Assembly (NCBI GenBank): GCA_021799435.1
Contig: JAJZAN010000019.1
Location: forward strand, 1-41,988
Reading direction: 5' to 3'
Source: Bacillota bacterium
GTDB taxonomy: Bacteria; Bacillota; Sulfobacillia; Sulfobacillales; Sulfobacillaceae
DNA length: 41,988 nt
Shown here: positions 7,838 to 15,705 of the stretch, piece by piece
How the letters are laid out: every line of letters begins with the position of its first letter
Position numbering within the stretch: the stretch's first letter is position 1
Made by a program: the position numbers and the translations under genes
The notes under the pieces: model-generated
The model's input: only the letters and a program-made list of their open reading frames with translations
Databases searched by the model: none
Told to the model about the DNA's origin: nothing

Positions 7838-8869
7838 ATGGCTGAGGCAACCATATGGTCGGTGGGGGGCTACGCCCCGCCGCATATCATCACCAACGCG
7901 ATGTTGAGTGAAAAAATGGATACCAGCGACGAGTGGATTCGTACCCGCACGGGAATTCGCGAGCGCCGTACCGGCGGACCTGACGAAACAACTGCTACCG
8001 TCTCAGTACAAGCGGGACGTGCCGCGCTGCAAGCACGCGGCGTCAGCGCCGAAGATTTGGATTGGGTTTTCGTTTGCACTGACACGCCTGAGATGTGGTC
8101 ACCAGCCACGGCGTGTTTTGTACAAGACATGCTGGGCGCCAAAAACGCGTCAGCCATCGACTTAACCGGTGGTTGTGCGGGATTTTTGCAGACTCTGCAG
8201 ATGTTAAGTCCCTTGGCCCAGTCCGGCAAAAAGCTATTAGTGATTGGTACGGAACTGCTCACCCACGCGATGAATTGGAACGACCGGGCCACCGCGGTTC
8301 TGTTCGGCGACGGGTCCGGCGCCTTTTTGATGGGTCCTTCAGACGCGGGTTTCGAAGGAATTCGCGTGGGTCCTGGGCTCTCCCGCAGCGACGGCAGCCA
8401 AACCGACATTTTAGGCAAGCCCTATGGCGGTACGCGCTATCCCATCACCCCGGAATTGGTGACCCAAGGACAGTTGCATACCATTCGCATGGAGGGGCAA
8501 AAGGTCTTTAAGCACGCCGTCACCATGATGAGTGACATCGGTCGCCGTGTTGTGGAAGAGGCCCAATTGGGACTGTCCCAAATCGATTGGGTGGTCCCGC
8601 ATCAGGCCAACCAACGCATCATCGATGCGGTCACCCATCAAGTGGGAATCGCCAGCGATCGCGTGTTTTCCCATGTCGCACAGTACGCCAATACGGGATC
8701 TGCCTCGATTGGACTAGCCCTGGCCGACATGCTGGAACGGTCGCTCATTGCGCCGGGACAACGGCTTTTATCGGTCGCCTTCGGCGCAGGCTTTTCATGG
8801 GCGTCGCAACTATTCTATGTCGATGCTGTCCCTCCGTCCCAGTTCATTCACGCGGGCACTCCCGCCTGA
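7838..8869 (+). CDS. fabH: 3-oxoacyl-ACP synthase III (KAS III)
   Basis: Starts fatty acid synthesis by condensing acyl-CoA with malonyl-ACP. The thiolase-fold triad is complete: Cys113 in DLTGGCAGF, His in VPHQANQRI and Asn in YANTGSAS. The N-terminal DEWIRTRTGIRER is typical of FabH. At 343 residues it is slightly longer than usual. In organisms with branched-chain fatty acids FabH takes primers from the branched-chain dehydrogenase; a full candidate for that enzyme lies at 29001-34801. It stands alone as a transcription unit, with a leader upstream and a strong terminator downstream. Confidence 0.93.
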   Translation: MAEATIWSVGGYAPPHIITNAMLSEKMDTSDEWIRTRTGIRERRTGGPDETTATVSVQAGRAALQARGVSAEDLDWVFVCTDTPEMWSPATACFVQDMLGAKNASAIDLTGGCAGFLQTLQMLSPLAQSGKKLLVIGTELLTHAMNWNDRATAVLFGDGSGAFLMGPSDAGFEGIRVGPGLSRSDGSQTDILGKPYGGTRYPITPELVTQGQLHTIRMEGQKVFKHAVTMMSDIGRRVVEEAQLGLSQIDWVVPHQANQRIIDAVTHQVGIASDRVFSHVAQYANTGSASIGLALADMLERSLIAPGQRLLSVAFGAGFSWASQLFYVDAVPPSQFIHAGTPA

Positions 8870-8884
8870 GGCAACGCTTTAAGC

Positions 8885-8915
8885 GCTCCGGATGGCCCGC
8901 CATCCGGAGCTTTTT
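8885..8915 (+). terminator. Rho-independent terminator after fabH
   Basis: A perfect 11-bp stem GCTCCGGATGG/CCATCCGGAGC with a CCCG loop, followed by TTTTT at 8911-8915. It lies 15 bases past the fabH stop. Confidence 0.93.
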
Positions 8916-9016
8916 CATCATTCGACGCGACGCTCCAACAACTGACGTTCGCAATCGACACAAAGGGTCGCAATGGACCGCTATACTCAGAGCGGACCAA
9001 CGGAAGGAGGACAAGC

Positions 9017-9682
9017 GTGGCCGAACAGGACCGGGATCCCTGGAAGGTGCTGGGCATTAGTCCCACGGCCGACAAGGATCGATTGCGGCAAGCCTACCTG
9101 GCCCAAGTACGCCAACACCATCCTGACCGATTTCGGCGCGATGCGGCACGATATCAGCAACAGGAAGAACACATGAAGCGGATTAACGAGGCATACCAAT
9201 GGGCGCTCAAGAATCCGCCGTCAGGCGCCTCAGACTCACCCCGCGTCCACCATGCCACGGGGCGCACCGGACCAGCTCCGGAACCGCCGTTGGTCTGCCC
9301 GGAGCATGGGTATCAGGCGGTGCGACGCTGTCGGAAATGCCAACAGCCCATCTGTCTCGGGTGCTTAGGTTTTCGGGAGTCCCTGTGCAACCGCCACCAT
9401 CAAAAGCTTGCCACGCGTGCGCGCCGTCTGCGGGTGCTCAGGGAATGGGGCCCCCTCCTCGCCATTATCTTTGGATTGCGGTCCGTGGGGGTGCCGGGGT
9501 TGGATGTCGGCGTTGCCGTGTTAATCTACTTGGCCGTGCTCGGTGTGCGACTCCTGTGGATACGACGTTGGTTCGGGTGCTTGGCTCTGTTGCTCCTGCC
9601 ATACAGTCTGGTCCTGGCCGGGGCTTGGAGCCTTATCGAAAGTCTGCGGGAATGGTCCCCAAGGCCCCCGAAGGGCGGCTAG
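9017..9682 (+). CDS. J-domain protein with zinc-binding middle and membrane C-terminus
   Basis: Residues 6-65 form a J-domain with the HPD tripeptide at 35-37, which in this family stimulates a DnaK/Hsp70 ATPase. Residues 94-128 hold a Cys/His cluster (Cys94, His97, Cys105, Cys108, Cys113, Cys116, Cys124, His127/128) resembling a B-box-type double zinc site. From about 143 to 210 there are two to three hydrophobic segments, so the J-domain is probably tethered to the membrane. There is no G/F region and no DnaJ CxxCxGxG repeats, so this is not DnaJ. The GTG start follows GGAAGGAGG. It overlaps the convergent membrane-protein gene by 4 bases. The client is unknown. Confidence 0.8.
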   Translation: MAEQDRDPWKVLGISPTADKDRLRQAYLAQVRQHHPDRFRRDAARYQQQEEHMKRINEAYQWALKNPPSGASDSPRVHHATGRTGPAPEPPLVCPEHGYQAVRRCRKCQQPICLGCLGFRESLCNRHHQKLATRARRLRVLREWGPLLAIIFGLRSVGVPGLDVGVAVLIYLAVLGVRLLWIRRWFGCLALLLLPYSLVLAGAWSLIESLREWSPRPPKGG

Positions 9683-10485
9683 CTGCGGGACGCCGTCCGT
9701 TGGAACAACATGAGCGCATAAATGGCCAAGAATGCTGGAACCACCATGCCCAGCACGAAAATCACCAATAGTTCACCCAAGAACGGCACCATGCGGACAA
9801 ACGTCTCCACCACAATTACTGTGGCCAATAGTAAGCCCACCAGCAAAATGGTTTGGGAGTATAGTTGGCCCAAATGGCCCCATCCCCACCGGATAGCTAG
9901 GAGAAACCCGGGGCGAGGCGATTCACCGCTCGTGAAGGTGTATCCAAACCAGTAAAGCACTGTGGCCACCAGCCACAACATGACCAGGACGAGCAAAATG
10001 AACCAGACTACACTGCCGACCGCTCCCAACACATGCGAGAGCCCCAGCAAAATCAGCGAAAGCGCCAGCACCATCACCATCGCATAGAGAATGGAAAGCA
10101 CGATTTGAGTGAGAGCCCGCCAAAAGTTCAGGTATCCGAAGCGGAAGAACGCCAAAAAGTTCGTGAAAGCCGGACGCTCCTTGAGGGCATAGGCGATGCC
10201 TCCATATAAGCCTCCCAAAGAAAACGGCACTACAATCAACAAAAATGTCAGGTAGGCCAATACTACCCGAACTACCAGTTGCGGGGCCAAATGCGGCATT
10301 ACGGGAGTGGCAGCGGGATTGGTGAACAGCTGCTGCAGACTTTTGGGCATGGACGGCCCGATACGGCTCACCACAATGTACTCATAAGCCGTGGTGATGA
10401 GGGTGTACCAAAACGCTAAGGTCAGGAACCCGCCCCCCCGATTCCTTTGCCACAGTTCCTGCCAGGCATCCCTTATGACCGTCAT
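9679..10485 (-). CDS. Polytopic membrane protein, unknown function
   Basis: About 268 residues with six or so transmembrane helices separated by short loops, including a GGLYGGIAYALKERP segment after the second helix. The arrangement recalls DUF975/GlpM-like or stage-II-type membrane proteins of Firmicutes, but I cannot name a family. Two ATG codons, at 10497 and 10485, are in frame; I prefer 10485 because GGGTGG precedes it. The ribosome site is weak either way. It is transcribed away from the receiver gene and ends 4 bases inside the J-domain gene. Confidence 0.68.
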   Translation of the reverse strand: MTVIRDAWQELWQRNRGGGFLTLAFWYTLITTAYEYIVVSRIGPSMPKSLQQLFTNPAATPVMPHLAPQLVVRVVLAYLTFLLIVVPFSLGGLYGGIAYALKERPAFTNFLAFFRFGYLNFWRALTQIVLSILYAMVMVLALSLILLGLSHVLGAVGSVVWFILLVLVMLWLVATVLYWFGYTFTSGESPRPGFLLAIRWGWGHLGQLYSQTILLVGLLLATVIVVETFVRMVPFLGELLVIFVLGMVVPAFLAIYALMLFQRTASRS

Positions 10486-10510
10486 GGCACCACCCATTTC
10501 CAGAAAATGC

Positions 10511-10539
10511 TTGCCCTAGGATACTAAAGTCTATACAAT
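10511..10539 (+). promoter_or_regulatory. Promoter for the receiver-only regulator
   Basis: TTGCCC (10511-10516), a 17-base spacer and TACAAT (10534-10539), about 50 bases before the ATG at 10591. Confidence 0.55.
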
Positions 10540-10590
10540 CATACCGGATCTGATTGCGAAAACAACCTGACACGGCAAGGAGGACTGTTC

Positions 10591-10980
10591 ATGGCGCTGG
10601 TGCAGTGCATCGATGACGAGTTCGGCATACGCCATGTCGTCCGTTTAGCACTGGAGCGGATAGGGCTCTCTGTAGCGGAAGCCTCGTCAGCCCAAATCGC
10701 GTTGACGCAATTTGAGACGACCGTACCCGACCTGGTCCTCATGGACTTGCGCCTGCCCGATATGCCGGGCGTCCAGTTGGCCCAGCATATTCGCGAACAG
10801 TACCCATCCGTCCCGGTGATCTTTATGTCCGCATCGACTGAACTATCCCAAGCCGCAGAAAAGGCCGACGTCCGTGCCTATATTGAAAAGCCCTTCAAGC
10901 TGGCCCAATTGCAGTGTCTCATTCAGGAGACCATCGCCGCACACGGGTCTTCGGCGATTGGCGTGGAAACCACACCGTAA
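10591..10980 (+). CDS. Receiver-only response regulator (CheY/Spo0F type)
   Basis: A single receiver domain of 129 residues. The acidic pocket is Asp8-Asp9, the phosphoacceptor is Asp52 in LMDLRLPDMPG, the switch residue is Ser80 in IFMSAS, and the conserved Lys is Lys100 in IEKPF, so phosphorylation should work. There is no DNA-binding or other output domain; it must act through protein contacts or a phosphorelay. The start follows GGCAAGGAGG. Its last 62 bases overlap the convergent histidine kinase gene, its likely partner. Confidence 0.9.
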   Translation: MALVQCIDDEFGIRHVVRLALERIGLSVAEASSAQIALTQFETTVPDLVLMDLRLPDMPGVQLAQHIREQYPSVPVIFMSASTELSQAAEKADVRAYIEKPFKLAQLQCLIQETIAAHGSSAIGVETTP

Positions 10981-12502
10981 ACACCGCCCCGCCCCCGTCT
11001 CGCGGCTCATAGTCAATGCGTCCGCCCATTTTCTTCAGAAACTGCTGCGACAACCACAGACCGATACCGATACCGCCCACGGCGGATCGACGACGCGGAT
11101 CCGGTACGCGCACAAACAAATCACCCAAGACCTCTTCGGCCACCCCAGGTCCCCGATCAGCCACCCGCAGCCTGACCATTTCCTCCTGCTCTCGGATGGC
11201 GATATCAACAGCCGAATTGGGCGGAGAAAAGCGCACGGCGTTTGATATCAGCACCGCCACAATGGCATTGACCACCTCTTGGTTAGCCACTATTTCGACG
11301 TGCTCGGGTCCATCATAGATCATGTGCCGATCCGGGGCTGTCAGCTGCCGCTGGTTAAACTCAGCGCGAATCATGTCCAAGAGCGAGATCCGGGTTTCTC
11401 GTCCTTGCCAAGTCGGGTCGTCCACGTGCGCATTCATCCAAACTTCCCGAATGAGCCGCGTCAACCGGGTGGATTCTCGGGCCACCACCTGTAATTGCTC
11501 CGCTACCGCCGGATCGGCGATCCCCTCGCTCAAGAGCCACTCCACGACGCCGGATATTACGGTCAGCGGCGTGCGGAATTCATGGGCCACCAGGGATAGG
11601 AATGCCTGGTGGCGGGTGGTTGTGTCCCGCTGATCGGTGTAGTCATCGAAAATCGCCAGCCATCCTTGCATGCGGTCCGCCAGTCCCATGGGGCGCATGC
11701 GCATGCGGATAAACCGCGGCACCAGTCCTTTGAGTTCCGCAATGACTTCAACTGGATCGCGGGCGATGCGGCTCACTTCGTCCATCGTCCGCTCCACGGA
11801 ATCTGGGTCGGCCAGTTGATCGCGCAGATGGGCCAAAACGTTGGTGTAATGCCCCGCCACCTGCTGCGGTTCGAGATGGAAGATCTCCAGGAAGCGCTCG
11901 TTGTGAAACGCAATGTCACCCGTTGGCCCGAACCCCAAGATCCCCGACCCAGTGAGCCTCAACGTGGCCTCCAACTGCCCCTGATGCAGGCGCTGCTGGT
12001 CGCCGCGATGGCCCATGGCAACAAAAAGCGCCAGTGATTCGCTCACGCGGCGCCAATATTGGGCGGCGACGTCCGTCAGGGGACGCTCGTCCGGGTATCC
12101 AATACTAAGCATTCCGTTAACCGTTCCCTGCGCAATTAAGGGAAAGGTCCACAGGGTCCGAATGTTCTCCATCCGGGCCCACTCCCTCAGCAGGGCATTG
12201 TCGCTCTCCTGGATACGGCCCAAAACCACCGGAGCTTGTGTCTGGCGTGCCACGTCGATGTGCGCGACAAAGGTGCCCCGAAAAGCCTTTCGTGCTGCCC
12301 CGCTGACTCCAATCTCGCTGACCGGCTGGACAGCGCCCGTGACCGGGTCGACGACCGTAAGCATGAGCTTCTCGTCCTCAATGCGGGCGTAGTTCAAGAA
12401 CCAGCGAAAACCGGCATCACGGCGATCAAGTCCCTCCGGCAGGTCGTGTAAAAACCGATACATGTCGGAAAGGAGTTCAAATCGCTTGGTGCGTTCTTCC
12501 AT
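10919..12502 (-). CDS. GAF-PAS sensor histidine kinase
   Basis: A 527-residue soluble kinase with no transmembrane segment. A GAF-like domain covers about 20-160, a PAS domain about 180-290 (GSGILGFGPTGDIAFHNERF), and a HisKA domain has phospho-His307 in VAHEFRTP. The HATPase domain has the N box around Asn421 (LISNAVRFSPP), the DRGPG loop near 449-453 and a GIGIGLWL lid after 477. All kinase motifs are intact. It starts 3 bases after the hutU stop, so it is probably co-transcribed with hutU, and it ends 62 bases inside the convergent receiver gene. The signal is unknown; the hutU link suggests nutrient or redox input, as inference. Confidence 0.9.
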   Translation of the reverse strand: MEERTKRFELLSDMYRFLHDLPEGLDRRDAGFRWFLNYARIEDEKLMLTVVDPVTGAVQPVSEIGVSGAARKAFRGTFVAHIDVARQTQAPVVLGRIQESDNALLREWARMENIRTLWTFPLIAQGTVNGMLSIGYPDERPLTDVAAQYWRRVSESLALFVAMGHRGDQQRLHQGQLEATLRLTGSGILGFGPTGDIAFHNERFLEIFHLEPQQVAGHYTNVLAHLRDQLADPDSVERTMDEVSRIARDPVEVIAELKGLVPRFIRMRMRPMGLADRMQGWLAIFDDYTDQRDTTTRHQAFLSLVAHEFRTPLTVISGVVEWLLSEGIADPAVAEQLQVVARESTRLTRLIREVWMNAHVDDPTWQGRETRISLLDMIRAEFNQRQLTAPDRHMIYDGPEHVEIVANQEVVNAIVAVLISNAVRFSPPNSAVDIAIREQEEMVRLRVADRGPGVAEEVLGDLFVRVPDPRRRSAVGGIGIGLWLSQQFLKKMGGRIDYEPRDGGGAVFTVWFPRQSPKTRVRRWSPE

Positions 12503-12505
12503 TCG

Positions 12506-14215
12506 TTATGCCTCGGAATCCAGCATCGGGATCTTGACCCCACGCTCACGGGCCACCTGCCGAGCCTTGGCGTACCCGGCGTCTGCGTGGCGCATCACGC
12601 CCGTTCCTGGATCGGTGGTCAGCACGTGCTGAAGCCGCCAGTCGGCATCCTCCGTTCCATCCGCCACCACGACCATACCGGCATGGAGGGAATTGCCCAT
12701 GCCGACCCCGCCGCCATGGTGCACCGACACCCACGTGGCACCGGCAGCCGTATTTAACAGCGCATTGAGAATAGGCCAATCGCCAATGGCATCTGACCCG
12801 TCTTTCATGGCCTCCGTTTCCCGAAACGGCGACGCTACAGAGCCCGAATCCAGGTGATCCCGCCCGATAACAATGGGGGCCTTCAGTTCGCCCTGTTTAA
12901 CCATCTGGTTGATGGCCAACCCGAACTTGGCCCGCTCTCCATAGCCAAGCCAGCAAATTCGGGCGGGCAACCCCTGAAATGCCACGCGCTCTTCGGCCAT
13001 GGTAATCCATCGACGCAGTCGGATGTCATCCGGGAACAATTCCAACACTTTAGCGTCCGTCTTTCGAATATCTTCTGGATCCCCGGACAACGCCACCCAC
13101 CGAAATGGTCCCCGACCCTCTTCAAATTGGGGACGGATGTATTGCGGGACAAAGCCCGGAAACTGGAACGCCTCTTTCACCCCTTCATCCCGGGCTACTG
13201 TGCGGATGTTGTTGCCGTAGTCGAACACCACGGCGCCCGCCTGCTGAAACGCCAACATGGCTTCCACGTGGCGAGCCATGGACGCCCGGCTTTCCTGAAC
13301 GTACCGTTCCGGATCGGTCTGGCGAAGCCGCTGGGCCTCGTCCAGGGAGTATCCGGCCGGCCAATAGCCGTTGAGGGGGTCGTGGGCGGAGGTCTGGTCT
13401 GTAACGATATCGGGATGAAACCCGCGCTTAATGAGTTCCGGCAGTACCTCCGCGGCGTTCCCCAAAATCCCAATGGATACCGCCTCGCCGGCCTTCTGAG
13501 CCGCTTCCGCCTGCGCTAGGGCATCCGTCAAGTCCAGAGCCTGCCGGTCTAAGTAGCGGGTTCCCAAGCGGCGCCGAATGCGTTCCGGGTCCGCCTCCAC
13601 CACCAAAGCGACGCCCCCGTTCATGGTTACGGCTAGCGGCTGTGCTCCACCCATGCCGCCCAGTCCAGCCGTCAACACGATGCGATGGCGCAAGTCTCCG
13701 CCAAAATGCTGCTGAGCTGCTTCCGCCAACGTCTCGTACGTCCCTTGCAGAATGCCTTGACTGCCGATGTAAATCCAGGAGCCCGCGGTCATTTGGCCGT
13801 ACATGGTCAGTCCCATCGCCTCAAGCTTCCAAAACTCATCCCAAGTGGCCCAGCGCGGCACCAACAGGCTGTTGGCAATCAACACCCGGGGCGCCCGGGG
13901 ATGGGTTTCGAAAATCCCCACCGGCTTGCCCGATTGAATCAAGAGTGTTTCATCATTCTCCAAGTCCGTCAGGGCCCCGATAATGGCTTCAAAGGCATCC
14001 CAATTCCGGGCTGCCTTGCCGCGACCGCCGTAGACCACCAATTCCGCCGGATTCTCGGCCACCTCGGGATCCAAGTTGTTCATCAGCATCCGCAGAGCCG
14101 CTTCCTGGGGCCATCCTTTCGCAGCCAACTGAGTTCCCCTCAGCGCCCGAATTTGCCGTGTACGCACCTGCGTATCGATTTGTTGACGCAGTATTGTGTC
14201 CATCCGCTCATTCAT
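12506..14215 (-). CDS. hutU: Urocanate hydratase
   Basis: Converts urocanate to imidazolonepropionate in histidine breakdown, using tightly bound NAD+. Family landmarks are [30 protein letters not shown] (dinucleotide binding), [13 protein letters not shown] and [15 protein letters not shown] with the essential Cys. From the ATG at 14215 the product is 569 residues, close to the usual 550-560. A longer frame to 14311 would run into the divergent promoter region; a G-rich ribosome site precedes 14215. No hutH, hutI or hutG is in this window, so the gene is separated from the rest of the pathway. A histidine kinase follows 3 bases downstream. Confidence 0.95.
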   Translation of the reverse strand: MNERMDTILRQQIDTQVRTRQIRALRGTQLAAKGWPQEAALRMLMNNLDPEVAENPAELVVYGGRGKAARNWDAFEAIIGALTDLENDETLLIQSGKPVGIFETHPRAPRVLIANSLLVPRWATWDEFWKLEAMGLTMYGQMTAGSWIYIGSQGILQGTYETLAEAAQQHFGGDLRHRIVLTAGLGGMGGAQPLAVTMNGGVALVVEADPERIRRRLGTRYLDRQALDLTDALAQAEAAQKAGEAVSIGILGNAAEVLPELIKRGFHPDIVTDQTSAHDPLNGYWPAGYSLDEAQRLRQTDPERYVQESRASMARHVEAMLAFQQAGAVVFDYGNNIRTVARDEGVKEAFQFPGFVPQYIRPQFEEGRGPFRWVALSGDPEDIRKTDAKVLELFPDDIRLRRWITMAEERVAFQGLPARICWLGYGERAKFGLAINQMVKQGELKAPIVIGRDHLDSGSVASPFRETEAMKDGSDAIGDWPILNALLNTAAGATWVSVHHGGGVGMGNSLHAGMVVVADGTEDADWRLQHVLTTDPGTGVMRHADAGYAKARQVARERGVKIPMLDSEA

Positions 14216-14234
14216 CCCACTAACCCCCCACCGA

Positions 14235-14264
14235 TTGCCGGAACGCGCATTCCGTCTATATAAT
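14235..14264 (+). promoter_or_regulatory. Promoter for the 14311 nitrilase gene
   Basis: TTGCCG (14235-14240), an 18-base spacer and a perfect TATAAT (14259-14264), in the intergenic region divergent to hutU. The start codon is 47 bases further on. Confidence 0.6.
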
Positions 14265-14310
14265 AAGCCAAGCCACTCCGGGCCGGGAGCCCCCAAAGGA
14301 GATTCCAGCA

Positions 14311-15444
14311 ATGGACGTCGACATTTTTTGTGTGCAGCCTTTCATGCGTGCGGACGACTACTTCACCAAAGAGGCGTTCTATCACAAGATTGACCGATAC
14401 TTCCAGTCGGCCAAGTCCCAGCGGACAAAAGACCGTCCGGCCATCATCGTGTTCCCTGAAGATATCGCGACCTTTTTGCTGTTGGAGCGCCAGGAGGATT
14501 TATTGGATGGCGTCCACACCATGGAGGAAGCCTTTACAGCCATTGGCAAAAAGAAAACCTGGCCGCTTTTGGGAACCATGGTGCAATACGGAACTACCCG
14601 GAGCAAGCAGGCCTTCTTTGCCCATGGGGCGACTCGGGTTTGGCACATCTGGCACGGCACCATGTCGCGGCTCGCGCATGACTATAACATGACGGTGGTG
14701 GCCGGTTCAGCACTCATCCCGGAAAGCCGCTGGACCTACGACACCAATAGCTACATGCCTCGCAGCGCCAAGATTTACAACTTTAGCTTTACGGTCAATC
14801 CCAAGGGGCACGTCTTTTATCACACCAAAAAAGTTAACTTGGTGCCCACCCAAGAAGATGTCCTGGAACTCAAGGCAGGTCCTCTGGACCCAGCGATATC
14901 TATCGCCATGCTCCCTGACACCGACGTCCCCATGGCCACGGCCATCTGCTATGACGCATTCGTCAAACCCCACACCGCACGCGAGCCGAACTTCGTCAAC
15001 GTCCTCGAGAAGCTGGATCAAAAAGGGGCGCGGCTCGTCGCCCAGCCGTCCGCCAACCCCTGGTACTGGGACGAACCCTGGCCCTTTGATCCGCCGGCAA
15101 GCGCCCGCTTGCGGCGTCAGCAATGGGATGAGGAAGGATCCATGCGGGCGTTGGAGGGGTGCCGGAATGTTGAAGTCGTGGTGAATCCACAACTCCTTAT
15201 GGACTTCTTGGATATTCACTTTGACGGCCAAAGCCGCATCTTGGGACGCACCGGCAGCACCGTGCAAAGTCTTGTGGCCAGCCAGGCCACCCGTGGGCCG
15301 GACGCTGACTGCCTTTTGCATACGTCCTGGAACTTTCAGCCGACCGGCCGCGTCGAGTCACAAACCGAAACGACCGCCCCTCGGTCTCGTATACTGCCAA
15401 TAGCTCGCGGCCTACGGAGCGGGTCCCGGCACGCACGTCAATAG
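14311..15444 (+). CDS. Nitrilase-superfamily carbon-nitrogen hydrolase
   Basis: The Glu-Lys-Cys triad of the superfamily is complete: Glu50 in VFPED, Lys173/174 in HTKKVNL and Cys213 in AICYD. Such enzymes hydrolyse amides or nitriles in the cytoplasm; the substrate here is not evident. The 377-residue length is long for the family because of insertions (for example around 60-120) and a tail. The last 35 or so residues (after [10 protein letters not shown]) are antisense to a recognisable tusA remnant, so the native end may lie near residue 345 and the tail may be junction sequence. The ribosome site AAAGGAG precedes the ATG. Placement opposite hutU hints at nitrogen scavenging. Confidence 0.85.
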   Translation: MDVDIFCVQPFMRADDYFTKEAFYHKIDRYFQSAKSQRTKDRPAIIVFPEDIATFLLLERQEDLLDGVHTMEEAFTAIGKKKTWPLLGTMVQYGTTRSKQAFFAHGATRVWHIWHGTMSRLAHDYNMTVVAGSALIPESRWTYDTNSYMPRSAKIYNFSFTVNPKGHVFYHTKKVNLVPTQEDVLELKAGPLDPAISIAMLPDTDVPMATAICYDAFVKPHTAREPNFVNVLEKLDQKGARLVAQPSANPWYWDEPWPFDPPASARLRRQQWDEEGSMRALEGCRNVEVVVNPQLLMDFLDIHFDGQSRILGRTGSTVQSLVASQATRGPDADCLLHTSWNFQPTGRVESQTETTAPRSRILPIARGLRSGSRHARQ

Positions 15445-15627
15445 GGGAGCTGGGGTCGGCAGCCCACCCCTCGACGATGTCACCCACTCAACCGCTCCGA
15501 TAGCTTTCTTGATGCGGATCATTCGCATGGGGCAGGATAGATTCCTACCATCGATGCTGAGGTTAACCTGGTAAGCGTCCACGGCATTGACCCCGCTCCG
15601 CTCTAGCCTTTTCGGCTCCTCCGTCAA
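15344..15627 (-). pseudogene. tusA: Frameshifted TusA/SirA-family sulfur-carrier remnant
   Basis: The first part, read from 15627, contains DGRNLSCPMRMIRIKKAIG, the TusA signature with the sulfur-carrying Cys-Pro. At about 15488 the frame breaks. The next frame then continues in exact TusA order: [18 protein letters not shown], then [14 protein letters not shown] and FRFVTRRG. One missing base between GAG and TGGGTGAC would restore a single protein of about 80-95 residues. TusA passes sulfur in tRNA thiolation or in sulfur oxidation. The second part runs past its usual end without a stop, into the antisense of the nitrilase tail, so both genes seem to have lost their native 3' ends. A sequencing error at one base could explain the frameshift but not the overlap. 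Confidence 0.65.
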
Positions 15628-15644
15628 CTGCGGCCTGGAACGTA

Positions 15645-15673
15645 TTGCCAGTTTTTTCTATTTCCGGTAGAAT
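15645..15673 (+). promoter_or_regulatory. Promoter for the 15706 gene
   Basis: TTGCCA (15645-15650), a 17-base spacer and TAGAAT (15668-15673), followed by GAAGGAGGGAG and the TTG start at 15706. Confidence 0.62.
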
Positions 15674-15705
15674 CAGGACACCGAAAAGTCGAAGGAGGGA
15701 GCACC

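Noticed and set aside
12854..13519. A 221-codon frame antisense to hutU
   Set aside because: hutU is unmistakable by motif on the other strand; the antisense frame has no recognisable features.
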